Positions 37,014-45,754 of a DNA stretch of 64,000 nt are shown here, piece by piece. The number at the start of each line of letters is the position of its first letter. The stretch's first letter is position 1. The notes below the pieces were generated by a model. The model saw nothing but the letters and a program-made list of their open reading frames with translations, did no database searches and was not told the DNA's origin. This DNA comes from Bacteroides zoogleoformans (GTDB lineage Bacteria; Bacteroidota; Bacteroidia; Bacteroidales; Bacteroidaceae), in the NCBI RefSeq assembly GCF_002998435.1, contig NZ_CP027231.1, positions 2,831,001 to 2,895,000 of the forward strand, in the 5' to 3' direction. The position numbers and the translations under genes are program-made.

Positions 37014-37083
37014 AGATACCGTATTCTCACCGATTACCCATGCGATATGAATGAATTATATTCTCTTTCCTTAAAATTTGATT

Positions 37084-37698
37084 ATGCAGACATTGAAGAC
37101 AGACATAAAGCAACGCATATTGCAAGTTGCCCATAGAGAGTTTATCAAAAATGGTGTGCAGCGTACGTGCATTAGAAACGTGGCGCGTAAGGCTGGCGTG
37201 ACTGTGGGAAACCTGTATCATTATTTTGACAGTAAGGATACACTGTTTTGTGCGGTATTGCAACCATTGCTGACCGCGCTTGACCGCTATATCCTCTCGC
37301 ATAATGATGAGGAATTTCTCTCGCTCGACGTGTTCGATTTGCGGCAACAGCAAATCAATCACATCATGGCGATGCTCACTCTTGTCAAGCAGTTCCGCCC
37401 CGAACTGCGGCTGTTACTCTTCAATGCCGAGGGAACTTCGTTGGAGGGATATAAGAACAAAATCATTGACCACCAGATGAAGGTCGGTATGGAATACCTC
37501 AGGCTGATGAAGGAACGATACCCACACATCAACACCAACATCTCTCCATTTCTGATTCATCTCACCAGTTCGGCTTGGACGACTCTCTTTTGCGAATTGG
37601 TGGAACACGAGGAATATAGTGAGGAGGAAGTCAAACAAGCACTCATGCAGTACTTCGCCTTTGGAACGGCAGGCTGGAAAGAGCTGATGAAACCATAG
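37084..37698 (+). CDS. TetR family transcriptional regulator
   Basis: 204 residues from the ATG at 37084 (a TTG at 37078 is rejected). The N-terminal helix-turn-helix is classic TetR: LQVAHREFIKNGVQRTCIRNVARKAGVTVGNLYHYFDSKDTLF. The C-terminal ligand-binding part is helical (MLTLVKQFRPELRLLLFNAE). It starts 26 bases before the first ABC transporter gene, so it probably represses the ABC-ABC-RND-LolA-like-barrel operon that follows and lifts repression when a substrate is bound. The effector is unknown. Confidence 0.9.
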   Translation: MQTLKTDIKQRILQVAHREFIKNGVQRTCIRNVARKAGVTVGNLYHYFDSKDTLFCAVLQPLLTALDRYILSHNDEEFLSLDVFDLRQQQINHIMAMLTLVKQFRPELRLLLFNAEGTSLEGYKNKIIDHQMKVGMEYLRLMKERYPHINTNISPFLIHLTSSAWTTLFCELVEHEEYSEEEVKQALMQYFAFGTAGWKELMKP

Positions 37699-37724
37699 GA
37701 TAACATTCAAAATACAATAACGAT

Positions 37725-39479
37725 ATGTTCAAAACACTCAAACGATTAGGAGCTTACATGGGAGGGCGCAAGTGGTTGCTGCCCTGTTCCGTCGGGCTGT
37801 CGGCAATCAACGGACTGCTCTCGCTCGTCCCGTTCGTTCTTTTGTGGCTCGTGGTGCGTGCGCTGCTCACCGCAGAGGGCAGCCTTGCCGACGCGCCCGT
37901 ATGGGACTATGCCCTTGCCGCCTTCATCGTGTCGGTGGCAAACGTGCTGCTCTACTTTGCCGCGCTCATGTTCTCACATCTCGCCGCGTTCCGTGTAGAG
38001 ACCAACATGCGCCGCAGGGCAATGCAACGGCTCATGCGCGTACCGCTGGGATTTTTCGATACGCAGAACACAGGACGTATGCGTAAAATCATTGACGAGG
38101 ACTCAGCGCAGACCCACACCTTCGTGGCGCACATCCTGCCCGATGTGGCGGGGAGCATCGTTGCCCCCGTTGGCGTCATCGTGCTGCTGCTGACGGTCGA
38201 TTGGCAATTGGGCTTGGCAGCCATGCTGCCAATCATCTGTGCCTTCGGCATCATGGGCTATATGATGAATCCGAGGAACAACAACTTCCAAAAGCAATAT
38301 CTCGATGCACAGGAGAAGATGAGCAGTGAGGCTGTGGAGTATGTACGTGGCATCCCGGTGGTGAAGGTTTTCCAGCAGACCGTCTTCTCGTTCAAGCGGT
38401 TCCACGACAGCATCATCCGCTATCGTGACCTTGTCATTCTGTACACGCTGTTGTGGCGTTCGCCGATGTCGGCATATACCGTCGCCATCAATGCCTTTGC
38501 CTTCTTCCTCGTGCCGGTAGGCATCATCCTGATCGGGCACGGGGGAAGTGTGGCGGTGGTCATTGCCGACCTCTTTCTCTTTGTTGTCATTACACCGGTC
38601 ATCGCAACCAATGTGATGAAGATGATGTATCTCAGTCAGAATCTTTTCTTGGCAAACGAGGCTGTCGATAGATTGGAGAAACTGACCGATGCCTCCCCGC
38701 TACCCGAAAGCGACAATATCCGGAAGCTACAAGCCTGCGACATACGCTTTGAAAATGTCTCGTTCAGATATGAAGGCACAGAAAAGGATGCCCTCTGCCA
38801 CGTCAATCTCACCATTCCCGAAGGCCGGACAGTGGCGCTTGTGGGAGCTTCCGGCAGTGGAAAGACAACGATGGCACGGCTCATTCCCCGTTTCTGGGAC
38901 GTGCGTGAGGGCAGCGTGAGCATCGGCGGAGTGGATGTCCGACAGATGGACAAGTCGGAGCTGATGCGCAGCGTGTCTTTCGTATTCCAGAACACCCGCC
39001 TGTTCAAAACTTCACTAATAGAGAACCTGCGTTACGGCAATCCCGAAGCAACGGCAGAACAGATAGACCGGGCGATAGACCTCTCGCAAAGCCGTGAAAT
39101 CATCGACCGTCTGCCCCGAGGTTTGGAAACCGTCATCGGAGCGGAGGGCACGTATCTTTCCGGTGGCGAACAGCAGCGCATTGTCCTCGCGCGTGCCATT
39201 CTGAAAGACGCGCCCATCGTGGTGCTCGATGAGGCTACCGCCTTTGCCGACCCGGAGAACGAGCATCTCATCCGAAAGGCACTGGCACACCTCACCAACG
39301 GGAAGACCGTCCTCATGATTGCCCACCGCCTGACCACCGTGCAGGATGCCGACAGCATCGTGGTGGTGGACAATGGACAGATTGCCGAACAGGGTACGCA
39401 CAAGGAACTGATGGCTAAGCGGGGACACTATTATAATATGTGGAACGAATACCAGAAAGCAGTGGCATGGAAACTATAA
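37725..39479 (+). CDS. ABC transporter, fused membrane and ATPase domains, subunit A
   Basis: 584 residues. Six membrane helices in the first 310 residues, then an ATPase domain with Walker A GASGSGKTT (Lys about 383), signature LSGGEQQR (about 477) and Walker B VVLDEATAF with catalytic Glu. It pairs with the next gene (21 bases apart) as a heterodimer. This architecture with an adjacent siderophore receptor recalls YbtPQ and IrtAB, exporter-fold ABC proteins that import siderophores; ordinary drug/lipid exporters share it, so direction of transport is not certain. Base composition is clearly more G+C-rich than the receptor genes upstream. Confidence 0.9.
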   Translation: MFKTLKRLGAYMGGRKWLLPCSVGLSAINGLLSLVPFVLLWLVVRALLTAEGSLADAPVWDYALAAFIVSVANVLLYFAALMFSHLAAFRVETNMRRRAMQRLMRVPLGFFDTQNTGRMRKIIDEDSAQTHTFVAHILPDVAGSIVAPVGVIVLLLTVDWQLGLAAMLPIICAFGIMGYMMNPRNNNFQKQYLDAQEKMSSEAVEYVRGIPVVKVFQQTVFSFKRFHDSIIRYRDLVILYTLLWRSPMSAYTVAINAFAFFLVPVGIILIGHGGSVAVVIADLFLFVVITPVIATNVMKMMYLSQNLFLANEAVDRLEKLTDASPLPESDNIRKLQACDIRFENVSFRYEGTEKDALCHVNLTIPEGRTVALVGASGSGKTTMARLIPRFWDVREGSVSIGGVDVRQMDKSELMRSVSFVFQNTRLFKTSLIENLRYGNPEATAEQIDRAIDLSQSREIIDRLPRGLETVIGAEGTYLSGGEQQRIVLARAILKDAPIVVLDEATAFADPENEHLIRKALAHLTNGKTVLMIAHRLTTVQDADSIVVVDNGQIAEQGTHKELMAKRGHYYNMWNEYQKAVAWKL

Positions 39480-39500
39480 ACATTCTAAGGAGATACCCAT

Positions 39501-41234
39501 ATGATTAAATATTTTCAAAACCGTTTCGCCCTTTCGGAAAAAGGGGCAAAAGACTTGCGGAGGGGGATAGCTTTCTCAACGCTGCTCAACCTTGCGCTGA
39601 TGTTGCCGCCATCCTATCTGTTCCTGTTCCTCATGGAATACTTGGAAGCCGATTCCCGCATCGGTCAGCACACCTTGTGGTTTTACGTGTTGTTGGCAGT
39701 TGTGCTGATGTGCGTGATGTTCTTCATCAGCCGATGGCAGTATGACAGCACCTATACCACCATTTACAACGAGAGCGCGCAGCGTCGCATCGGTCTTGCG
39801 GAGAAACTGCGCCGCCTGCCGTTAGCATTTTTCGGAGAGCGGAACCTGTCAGACCTGACTTCTACCATTATGGAAGACTGCACCTCGTTGGAGCAAATCT
39901 TCTCGCATGCTGTTCCCCAATTGTTCGCGTCGGTGCTGAGCATGCTTATCATTGCCGTAAGCCTGTTCTTCTATGACTGGCGACTGGCTGCCGCCCTTTT
40001 CTGGGTGGTGCCGCTGGCGTTGGCAACTCTGCTCTTAGCAAGACGTATGATGGACAGATCTTTCAAGCAGAATTACCGCGTCAAGCGCAGCGTAACCGAA
40101 CAGGTGCAGGAGGGGCTGGAGTGTATTCAAGAAATCAAGTCGTACAATGGCGAAGCGGAATATAATCGCAGCTTTGACAACCGTTTGAAAGCCTATGAGA
40201 AGGAATTGGTCAATGGTGAGTTGGTGGCAGGTTCGTTTGTCAATCTCTCTGCCATGCTTCTGAAATTAGGTATGCCCACCGTCATTGTCGCAGGCGCATG
40301 GATGCTACAGCATGGGGACGTGTCTATTTTCGTCTATCTGGCATTTCTCCTTATTTCAGCCATGGTTTATAATCCCATTCAGGATGTGTGCAACAATCTT
40401 GCCATCCTCGCTTTCCTCGACGTGCGCATCAATCGCATGAAAGAAATGGAGGCTATGCCGGAACAGAAAGGAAACAAGGATGTGGCGATGGACAATTACG
40501 ACATCGAGTTCCGCAATGTGAGCTTTGCCTACGAGACCGAAAAACAGGTATTGCACAATGTTTCCTTTACAGCAAAGCAGGGAGAAGTGACGGCACTCGT
40601 CGGTCCGTCGGGAGGCGGAAAGAGCACCACCGCCAAACTCGCCGCACGCTTCTGGGACATTGACGGCGGAAAGATTCTATTAGGCGGAAACGACATCGCC
40701 CACATCGACCCGGAGACACTGCTCCGCAACTATGCCGTGGTGTTTCAGGACGTGCTGCTCTTCAACGCCTCTGTCGCCGACAACATCCGCATCGGCAAGC
40801 GTGACGCCACCGATGAGGAAGTGCGGCGTGTGGCACGGCTGGCACAATGTGATGATTTCATCAGCCGTATGCCGAATGGATACAACACCATTATCGGCGA
40901 GAACGGCGAAACCCTTTCTGGCGGTGAGCGGCAGCGTATCTCCATTGCCCGTGCGCTTCTGAAAGACGCTCCCGTCATTCTCTTGGACGAAGCTACCGCC
41001 AGCCTTGATGCCGAGAACGAGACGAAGATTCAGGCAGGAATCTCCGAACTGATACAGGGTAAGACCGTCATCATCATCGCCCACCGCATGCGCACCGTGC
41101 GCAATGCCGACCACATCGTGGTGCTCGGTGGCGGAACGGTCATCGAGCAAGGTGCGCCTGAAGACCTCATGGCTAAAGGTGGAGAATTTGCACGAATGGT
41201 AAAACTGCAACAGGAAAACAATAATGAAAAGTAA
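39501..41234 (+). CDS. ABC transporter, fused membrane and ATPase domains, subunit B
   Basis: 577 residues with the same layout as its upstream partner: membrane helices to about 300 (LLNLALMLPPSYLFLFLMEYL; VLLAVVLMCVMFFISRW) and an ATPase with Walker A GPSGGGKST (Lys 374), signature LSGGERQR and Walker B VILLDEATASLD. Both nucleotide-binding domains keep the catalytic Glu, so both sites could hydrolyse ATP. The gene ends 6 bases before the RND gene, indicating tight co-transcription. Siderophore import or export of the same ligand is the likely task, inferred from context. Confidence 0.9.
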   Translation: MIKYFQNRFALSEKGAKDLRRGIAFSTLLNLALMLPPSYLFLFLMEYLEADSRIGQHTLWFYVLLAVVLMCVMFFISRWQYDSTYTTIYNESAQRRIGLAEKLRRLPLAFFGERNLSDLTSTIMEDCTSLEQIFSHAVPQLFASVLSMLIIAVSLFFYDWRLAAALFWVVPLALATLLLARRMMDRSFKQNYRVKRSVTEQVQEGLECIQEIKSYNGEAEYNRSFDNRLKAYEKELVNGELVAGSFVNLSAMLLKLGMPTVIVAGAWMLQHGDVSIFVYLAFLLISAMVYNPIQDVCNNLAILAFLDVRINRMKEMEAMPEQKGNKDVAMDNYDIEFRNVSFAYETEKQVLHNVSFTAKQGEVTALVGPSGGGKSTTAKLAARFWDIDGGKILLGGNDIAHIDPETLLRNYAVVFQDVLLFNASVADNIRIGKRDATDEEVRRVARLAQCDDFISRMPNGYNTIIGENGETLSGGERQRISIARALLKDAPVILLDEATASLDAENETKIQAGISELIQGKTVIIIAHRMRTVRNADHIVVLGGGTVIEQGAPEDLMAKGGEFARMVKLQQENNNEK

Positions 41235-41240
41235 ATAGCA

Positions 41241-43601
41241 ATGAAAATCGAAAACATCAACAGAAAATTCAGGCAGTTGGCGGTGTGGATATTACGCCAT
41301 CGACTGTTGGTAATGGGGCTGTTTGCCCTGCTTATCGCTTTCTCGTTCGTGGGTACAAAGCGCATCGTCATGAAAACATCGTTCGACGACTATTTCGTGA
41401 GCGATGACCCGATGCTGCTCAAGACAAACGAGTTCAAGTCCATCTTCGGCAACGACTACTACGTGGCGGTATTAGTGAAGAACAAGGACGTCTTCTCCAA
41501 GCGCAGCCTGACACTTATCCGTGAGTTGAGCGAGGAGCTGAAGGACAGCCTGTCGTATGCCGATAAGGTGACTTCGCTCACCGACCTTGAGTTCACCGTC
41601 GGCACCGAGGAGGGAATGACCATCGAGCAGATTGTGCCCGACGATATTCCCTCGGACGCAGCCTCACTGAAAGAAATCAGACGCAAGGCATACAGCAAGC
41701 CCTATCTCTCAAAGAAACTCGTGTCGAAGGACGGCACGATGACATGGATCATGGTGAAGCTGCGTCCCTTCCCGGAGGACAGCGTGTGGAAGAAGACGAG
41801 CGATATTGCCCCGGATATGCTCACGGGCAAGGAAGCCGGGCACATCATCGGCAAGGCGAAATACGCAGAACTGTCGCCTGCTGCTGCGGGAATGCCCTAT
41901 CTGAGCTACGAAAAAGTGGTTTATCTGAAACATGAAATGGGGCGGCTGTTCCTCATTGCTTTCCTTGTTTCCATTGTGGTGATGATTGTCGTAACCCGTT
42001 CATTGCGGGGAGTCATCGCCCCGTTGCTCACGTCGGTGTTTGGTCTTCTGATAAGTTTTGGTGTGATAGGCTGGACCGGACTGTATATAGATATGACTAC
42101 CGCCATGATAGCGGTCATACTGGCCTTTGCCTGTTCCATTGCCTACAACATCCATCTGTACAACTTCTTCAAGACGCGGTTTGTGGAAACAGGCAGGCGC
42201 AAGGCTTCCATCACCGATGCCGTAGGCGAAACCGGATGGGGTGTTTTGTTGTCAGGATTGACAACCATAGCGGCTATGATGACTTTCCTATCCATGAAGA
42301 TAGTCCCCATGCAGGCTATCGGCGTGAACACCTCGCTGTGCCTGCTTTCGGTATTGATTACCTGTCTGATTGTTACCCCTGTAATACTCTCATTCGGAAA
42401 AGACCGCAAGCCAAGCATAGACGTTTCCAAGAGTCTCGAAGGATACGTCGGCGGACGGTTTGAGCAGTTTGGTAGTTTCATCCTGCGTCGCCACCGCCCG
42501 ATATTCATTGTCTCGGTAGCCATCACGCTTTTTTGCGGCATCGGCATGTTCTCCATTGAGCCGGCATTCGACATTGAGAAGACTATGGGACGGAAGGTGG
42601 AATATGTAAAGAAATTCCTCGACCTCTGCGACACGGAATTAGGAAGCATGTACTCCTACGACCTGATGATTACACTGCCGCATGCCGACGACGCGAAGAA
42701 GCCCGAGAACTTGAAAAAACTCGACCAACTGGCAACCACCACGGAAAGCTACCCGCTCACCAAGCGGCACAATTCCGTCACGGACATTGTGAAAGACATG
42801 AACTGCACGCTCAACGGCAACAATCTGAAAGAATATCGCATTCCCGACAATGCCGACATGGTGGCTCAGCTCCTGCTGCTCTATGAGAATGCCGGAGGTA
42901 CGGAGTCGGAATACTGGATGGACTATGACTATCAGCGGCTGCGCCTGCAAATCGAGTTGAAGAGCTACAACTCCAACGAGGCGGAAAAAGAAATGGATCT
43001 GCTCCAAACCGAAGCACGCAAGCTCTTCCCCGGCGCACATGTATCGGTAGTGGGCAATCTACCGCAGTTTACGGTGATGCAGCAGTATGTGGAGCGTGGA
43101 CAGATGTGGTCGATGCTGCTCTCGGTGCTGGTCATTGGCGTGATACTCATACTCCTGTTCAGAAGTTGGAAAGTGGGACTGGTGGGAATGATACCCAACA
43201 TCGCCCCCGCCATTATCGTGGGGGGAATGATGGGCTGGCTGGGCTATCCGCTCGACATAATGACGGCCTCGCTCATTCCTATGGTTTTGGGTATCGCCGT
43301 CGATGACACCATCCACTTCATCAACCATTGCCATGTGGCGCATAATCGTTATAATGACTATAACATGGCTATCCGCAAGACTTTCCGCACGGAGGGACTG
43401 GCCATCGTGATGTCAACGGTCATCATCTCGGCTACATTTGCCGGCTTCATGTCGTCGGATGCCACGCAGACGAAAAACTGGGGCTTGCTGGCTGTAGCAG
43501 GTATGGTGTCGGCATTGTTGGCAGACTTGTTCCTCACGCCGATACTTTTCAAATATTTGCGAGTGTTCGGAAAGGAAAAAGGTTCAAAAACAAATAGTTA
43601 A
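41241..43601 (+). CDS. MMPL/RND superfamily transporter
   Basis: 786 residues. One N-terminal membrane helix (LLVMGLFALLIAFSFVGTK), a periplasmic loop, a five-helix sterol-sensing-like block at about 230-390 (LFLIAFLVSIVVMIVVTRSL; LLISFGVIGWTGLYIDM), then the repeat: helix near 420-440, second loop, and a second block at about 620-780 (LGIAVDDTIHFINH with the conserved Asp pair used for proton coupling). This is the MMPL/HpnN-type RND fold that moves lipids or hydrophobic compounds to the outer membrane. The next two genes, a LolA-like carrier and a DUF1302-like barrel, are its usual companions. Confidence 0.9.
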   Translation: MKIENINRKFRQLAVWILRHRLLVMGLFALLIAFSFVGTKRIVMKTSFDDYFVSDDPMLLKTNEFKSIFGNDYYVAVLVKNKDVFSKRSLTLIRELSEELKDSLSYADKVTSLTDLEFTVGTEEGMTIEQIVPDDIPSDAASLKEIRRKAYSKPYLSKKLVSKDGTMTWIMVKLRPFPEDSVWKKTSDIAPDMLTGKEAGHIIGKAKYAELSPAAAGMPYLSYEKVVYLKHEMGRLFLIAFLVSIVVMIVVTRSLRGVIAPLLTSVFGLLISFGVIGWTGLYIDMTTAMIAVILAFACSIAYNIHLYNFFKTRFVETGRRKASITDAVGETGWGVLLSGLTTIAAMMTFLSMKIVPMQAIGVNTSLCLLSVLITCLIVTPVILSFGKDRKPSIDVSKSLEGYVGGRFEQFGSFILRRHRPIFIVSVAITLFCGIGMFSIEPAFDIEKTMGRKVEYVKKFLDLCDTELGSMYSYDLMITLPHADDAKKPENLKKLDQLATTTESYPLTKRHNSVTDIVKDMNCTLNGNNLKEYRIPDNADMVAQLLLLYENAGGTESEYWMDYDYQRLRLQIELKSYNSNEAEKEMDLLQTEARKLFPGAHVSVVGNLPQFTVMQQYVERGQMWSMLLSVLVIGVILILLFRSWKVGLVGMIPNIAPAIIVGGMMGWLGYPLDIMTASLIPMVLGIAVDDTIHFINHCHVAHNRYNDYNMAIRKTFRTEGLAIVMSTVIISATFAGFMSSDATQTKNWGLLAVAGMVSALLADLFLTPILFKYLRVFGKEKGSKTNS

Positions 43602-43646
43602 ACAAACAAGTAAGGTTAAAATATTCAATCATAAAATATAAAGAAA

Positions 43647-44426
43647 ATGAAAACAAGACATTTTATTTTATCCCTTATTGCCTTGATGACAATGAGTGTT
43701 GCACAAGCAGCTGGTCTCACCGGAAGAGACATTATGCAAAAGGTAAAGAACCGTGCCGATGGCGATACACGCTATGCCACCGTGGAAATGACACTTATTC
43801 AAAAAAGTGGGCATAAGCGTGTGCGAAAAATTGAATCGTGGGCAATGGACGAAGGTAAGGACACAAAGAAAATCATGTTCTTCACCTATCCCGGCGACGT
43901 GAAGGGCACGGGATTTCTCACTTGGGACTATGACAATCCCGGCAAGACAGACGACAAATGGCTCTATCTCCCTGCCATGAAAAAGACAAGGCGCATTAGT
44001 GGAAAGTCATCGAAGACCGATTACTTCATGGGCAGCGATTTTACATACGACGACATGAGTACACGCAGCGTGGACGAGGAAACACACACGCTGCTGCGTG
44101 AGGAAGTGGTAAGCGGACACAAATGCTGGGTGGTGCAGTCCGTGCCTAAGGACAAGGGAGAAATATACTCAAAGCGCATCACATGGATCAGGCAGGACTG
44201 TCTGATGGCAATCAAGGCGGATTACTACGATAAGCTCAATAAACTGCATCGCAGCCTTACCATCTCAAATATTGACAAGGTACAGGGATTCTGGACGATG
44301 CACCTCATGCAGATGGAGAATGTACAGACGGGGCATAAGACCATCATCAAGATGGACAATCAGAGGTTCAACGTCAAGATTGCGCCCAATCTCTTCACTG
44401 TCTCCAAACTGGAAAAAGGACTCTGA
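43647..44426 (+). CDS. LolA-like outer-membrane lipoprotein-sorting protein
   Basis: 259 residues with signal peptide ([20 protein letters not shown], cleavage near AQA). Family landmarks: [21 protein letters not shown] after the signal, [21 protein letters not shown] in the middle, [20 protein letters not shown] and [11 protein letters not shown], which define the LolA-like outer-membrane lipoprotein-sorting family (PF17131). It is a half-barrel carrier of lipid or lipidated cargo through the periplasm. It lies between the RND pump and the barrel protein, so it likely shuttles the RND substrate. Confidence 0.9.
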   Translation: MKTRHFILSLIALMTMSVAQAAGLTGRDIMQKVKNRADGDTRYATVEMTLIQKSGHKRVRKIESWAMDEGKDTKKIMFFTYPGDVKGTGFLTWDYDNPGKTDDKWLYLPAMKKTRRISGKSSKTDYFMGSDFTYDDMSTRSVDEETHTLLREEVVSGHKCWVVQSVPKDKGEIYSKRITWIRQDCLMAIKADYYDKLNKLHRSLTISNIDKVQGFWTMHLMQMENVQTGHKTIIKMDNQRFNVKIAPNLFTVSKLEKGL

Positions 44427-44428
44427 TC

Positions 44429-45733
44429 ATGAAAATACTGCGATTATGGACGCTGTTGCTTGTGCCGATGTTCTCGGCACAGGCATTTGCCCAGATTGAT
44501 ACGCTGACGGTGGAGAATGACTCTGCCGATGCGGAATATATGCAAGAGGAAGAAACGGATGACAACGCCTTGCGTGTTCAGGTAAGAGGCTTCCTCGACA
44601 CATACCATGCCGTCAGGACAGGAGGCAGGAACGAGTGGATGGCTTCGAGAACCCGTGCGCGCGGAGAGGTGAAACTTGAAAAAGGAGCAGCTTCCCTTTT
44701 TGTTTCCATGAACGCCACCTACAACGGCATACTGAAAGACCGCACGGGACTGGAACTGCGTGAGGCATATCTTGCATACACCAAAGGAAACCTTGACCTT
44801 CGGGTGGGGCGGCAGATTGTGGTATGGGGAGTGGCAGACGCATTGCGCGTTACGGACTGCGTGTCGCCGTTCGACTATACCGAGTTCCTTGCGCAGGACT
44901 ACGATGACATCCGTATGCCCGTCAATGCCCTGCGTGCAAGATACACGTGGCATTCGGTAACATTCGAGGCGATATGTAATCCCGTGGCGGATTTCTTCAT
45001 CCTTCCCACCGACCGACGCAATCCGTGGGCACTGACTCTGCCGTTAGCCCCTCTTCCCTATACCATAGATTTGGAAAGTGGAAAACCGGAGAAAAGACTT
45101 AGGAATATGGAGTACGGCGGGCGGATAACGACCAATCTCAGCGGGATAGATTTCTCCCTGAGCGCCCTGCGGACATGGAACAAGACGCCCGCTCTTTCCC
45201 TTGCTGTGTCCAACGATGGAAAGTCGCTTTTAGCCAAAGGGGAATACCGCCGGATGACGATGCTCGGAGCCGACTGCTCTCTGCCTGTCGGACAGTTTGT
45301 CCTTCGCAGCGAGGCTGCTTGCTATTTCGATGAGGCGCAAAGCAGAGGTGTAGGAAAAGATGTGGTATGCCGAAATACGTACAATATCCTTGCCGGTGTG
45401 GACTGGTATCCGGGCAACGATTGGAACTTCAGCGCGCAATACTGCCATAAATATACGGCAGGGAACCTTGACGGTCTTTCCGTTTATCGCAATGCCGGAC
45501 TTGCCACGGCAAGAATATCGAAAGAACTACTGCGGAATATGCTGAAACTTTCAACATTCGCCTATATAGATGTAGCCAATGGCGGCGTTTTCAACCGTTT
45601 CTCTGCATCCTACGCCTTGAACGACCAAATCGAACTCACTGCCGGATACGATTTCTTCCATGCCGACAAAGGCAAGTTTCAGATGTATGACCGAAACTCT
45701 GAAATATGGGCAAAGATGAAATATAGTTTTTGA
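44429..45733 (+). CDS. DUF1302-like outer-membrane barrel protein
   Basis: 434 residues, signal peptide MKILRLWTLLLVPMFSAQAF with cleavage near AFA-Q. An acidic stretch follows, then barrel strands. The stretch LDLRVGRQIVVWGVADALRV and the following VSPFDYTEFLAQDYDD closely follow the DUF1302 pattern (GRQ-x-VVWG, NPFDY-x-EFL). It ends in KMKYSF with terminal Phe. DUF1302 proteins occur beside MMPL/RND and lipid-carrier genes and probably form the outer-membrane end of the route. It begins 3 bases after the LolA-like gene and is convergent with mobC. Confidence 0.85.
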   Translation: MKILRLWTLLLVPMFSAQAFAQIDTLTVENDSADAEYMQEEETDDNALRVQVRGFLDTYHAVRTGGRNEWMASRTRARGEVKLEKGAASLFVSMNATYNGILKDRTGLELREAYLAYTKGNLDLRVGRQIVVWGVADALRVTDCVSPFDYTEFLAQDYDDIRMPVNALRARYTWHSVTFEAICNPVADFFILPTDRRNPWALTLPLAPLPYTIDLESGKPEKRLRNMEYGGRITTNLSGIDFSLSALRTWNKTPALSLAVSNDGKSLLAKGEYRRMTMLGADCSLPVGQFVLRSEAACYFDEAQSRGVGKDVVCRNTYNILAGVDWYPGNDWNFSAQYCHKYTAGNLDGLSVYRNAGLATARISKELLRNMLKLSTFAYIDVANGGVFNRFSASYALNDQIELTAGYDFFHADKGKFQMYDRNSEIWAKMKYSF

Positions 45734-45754
45734 ATGACATAAAGACATTGCGTC

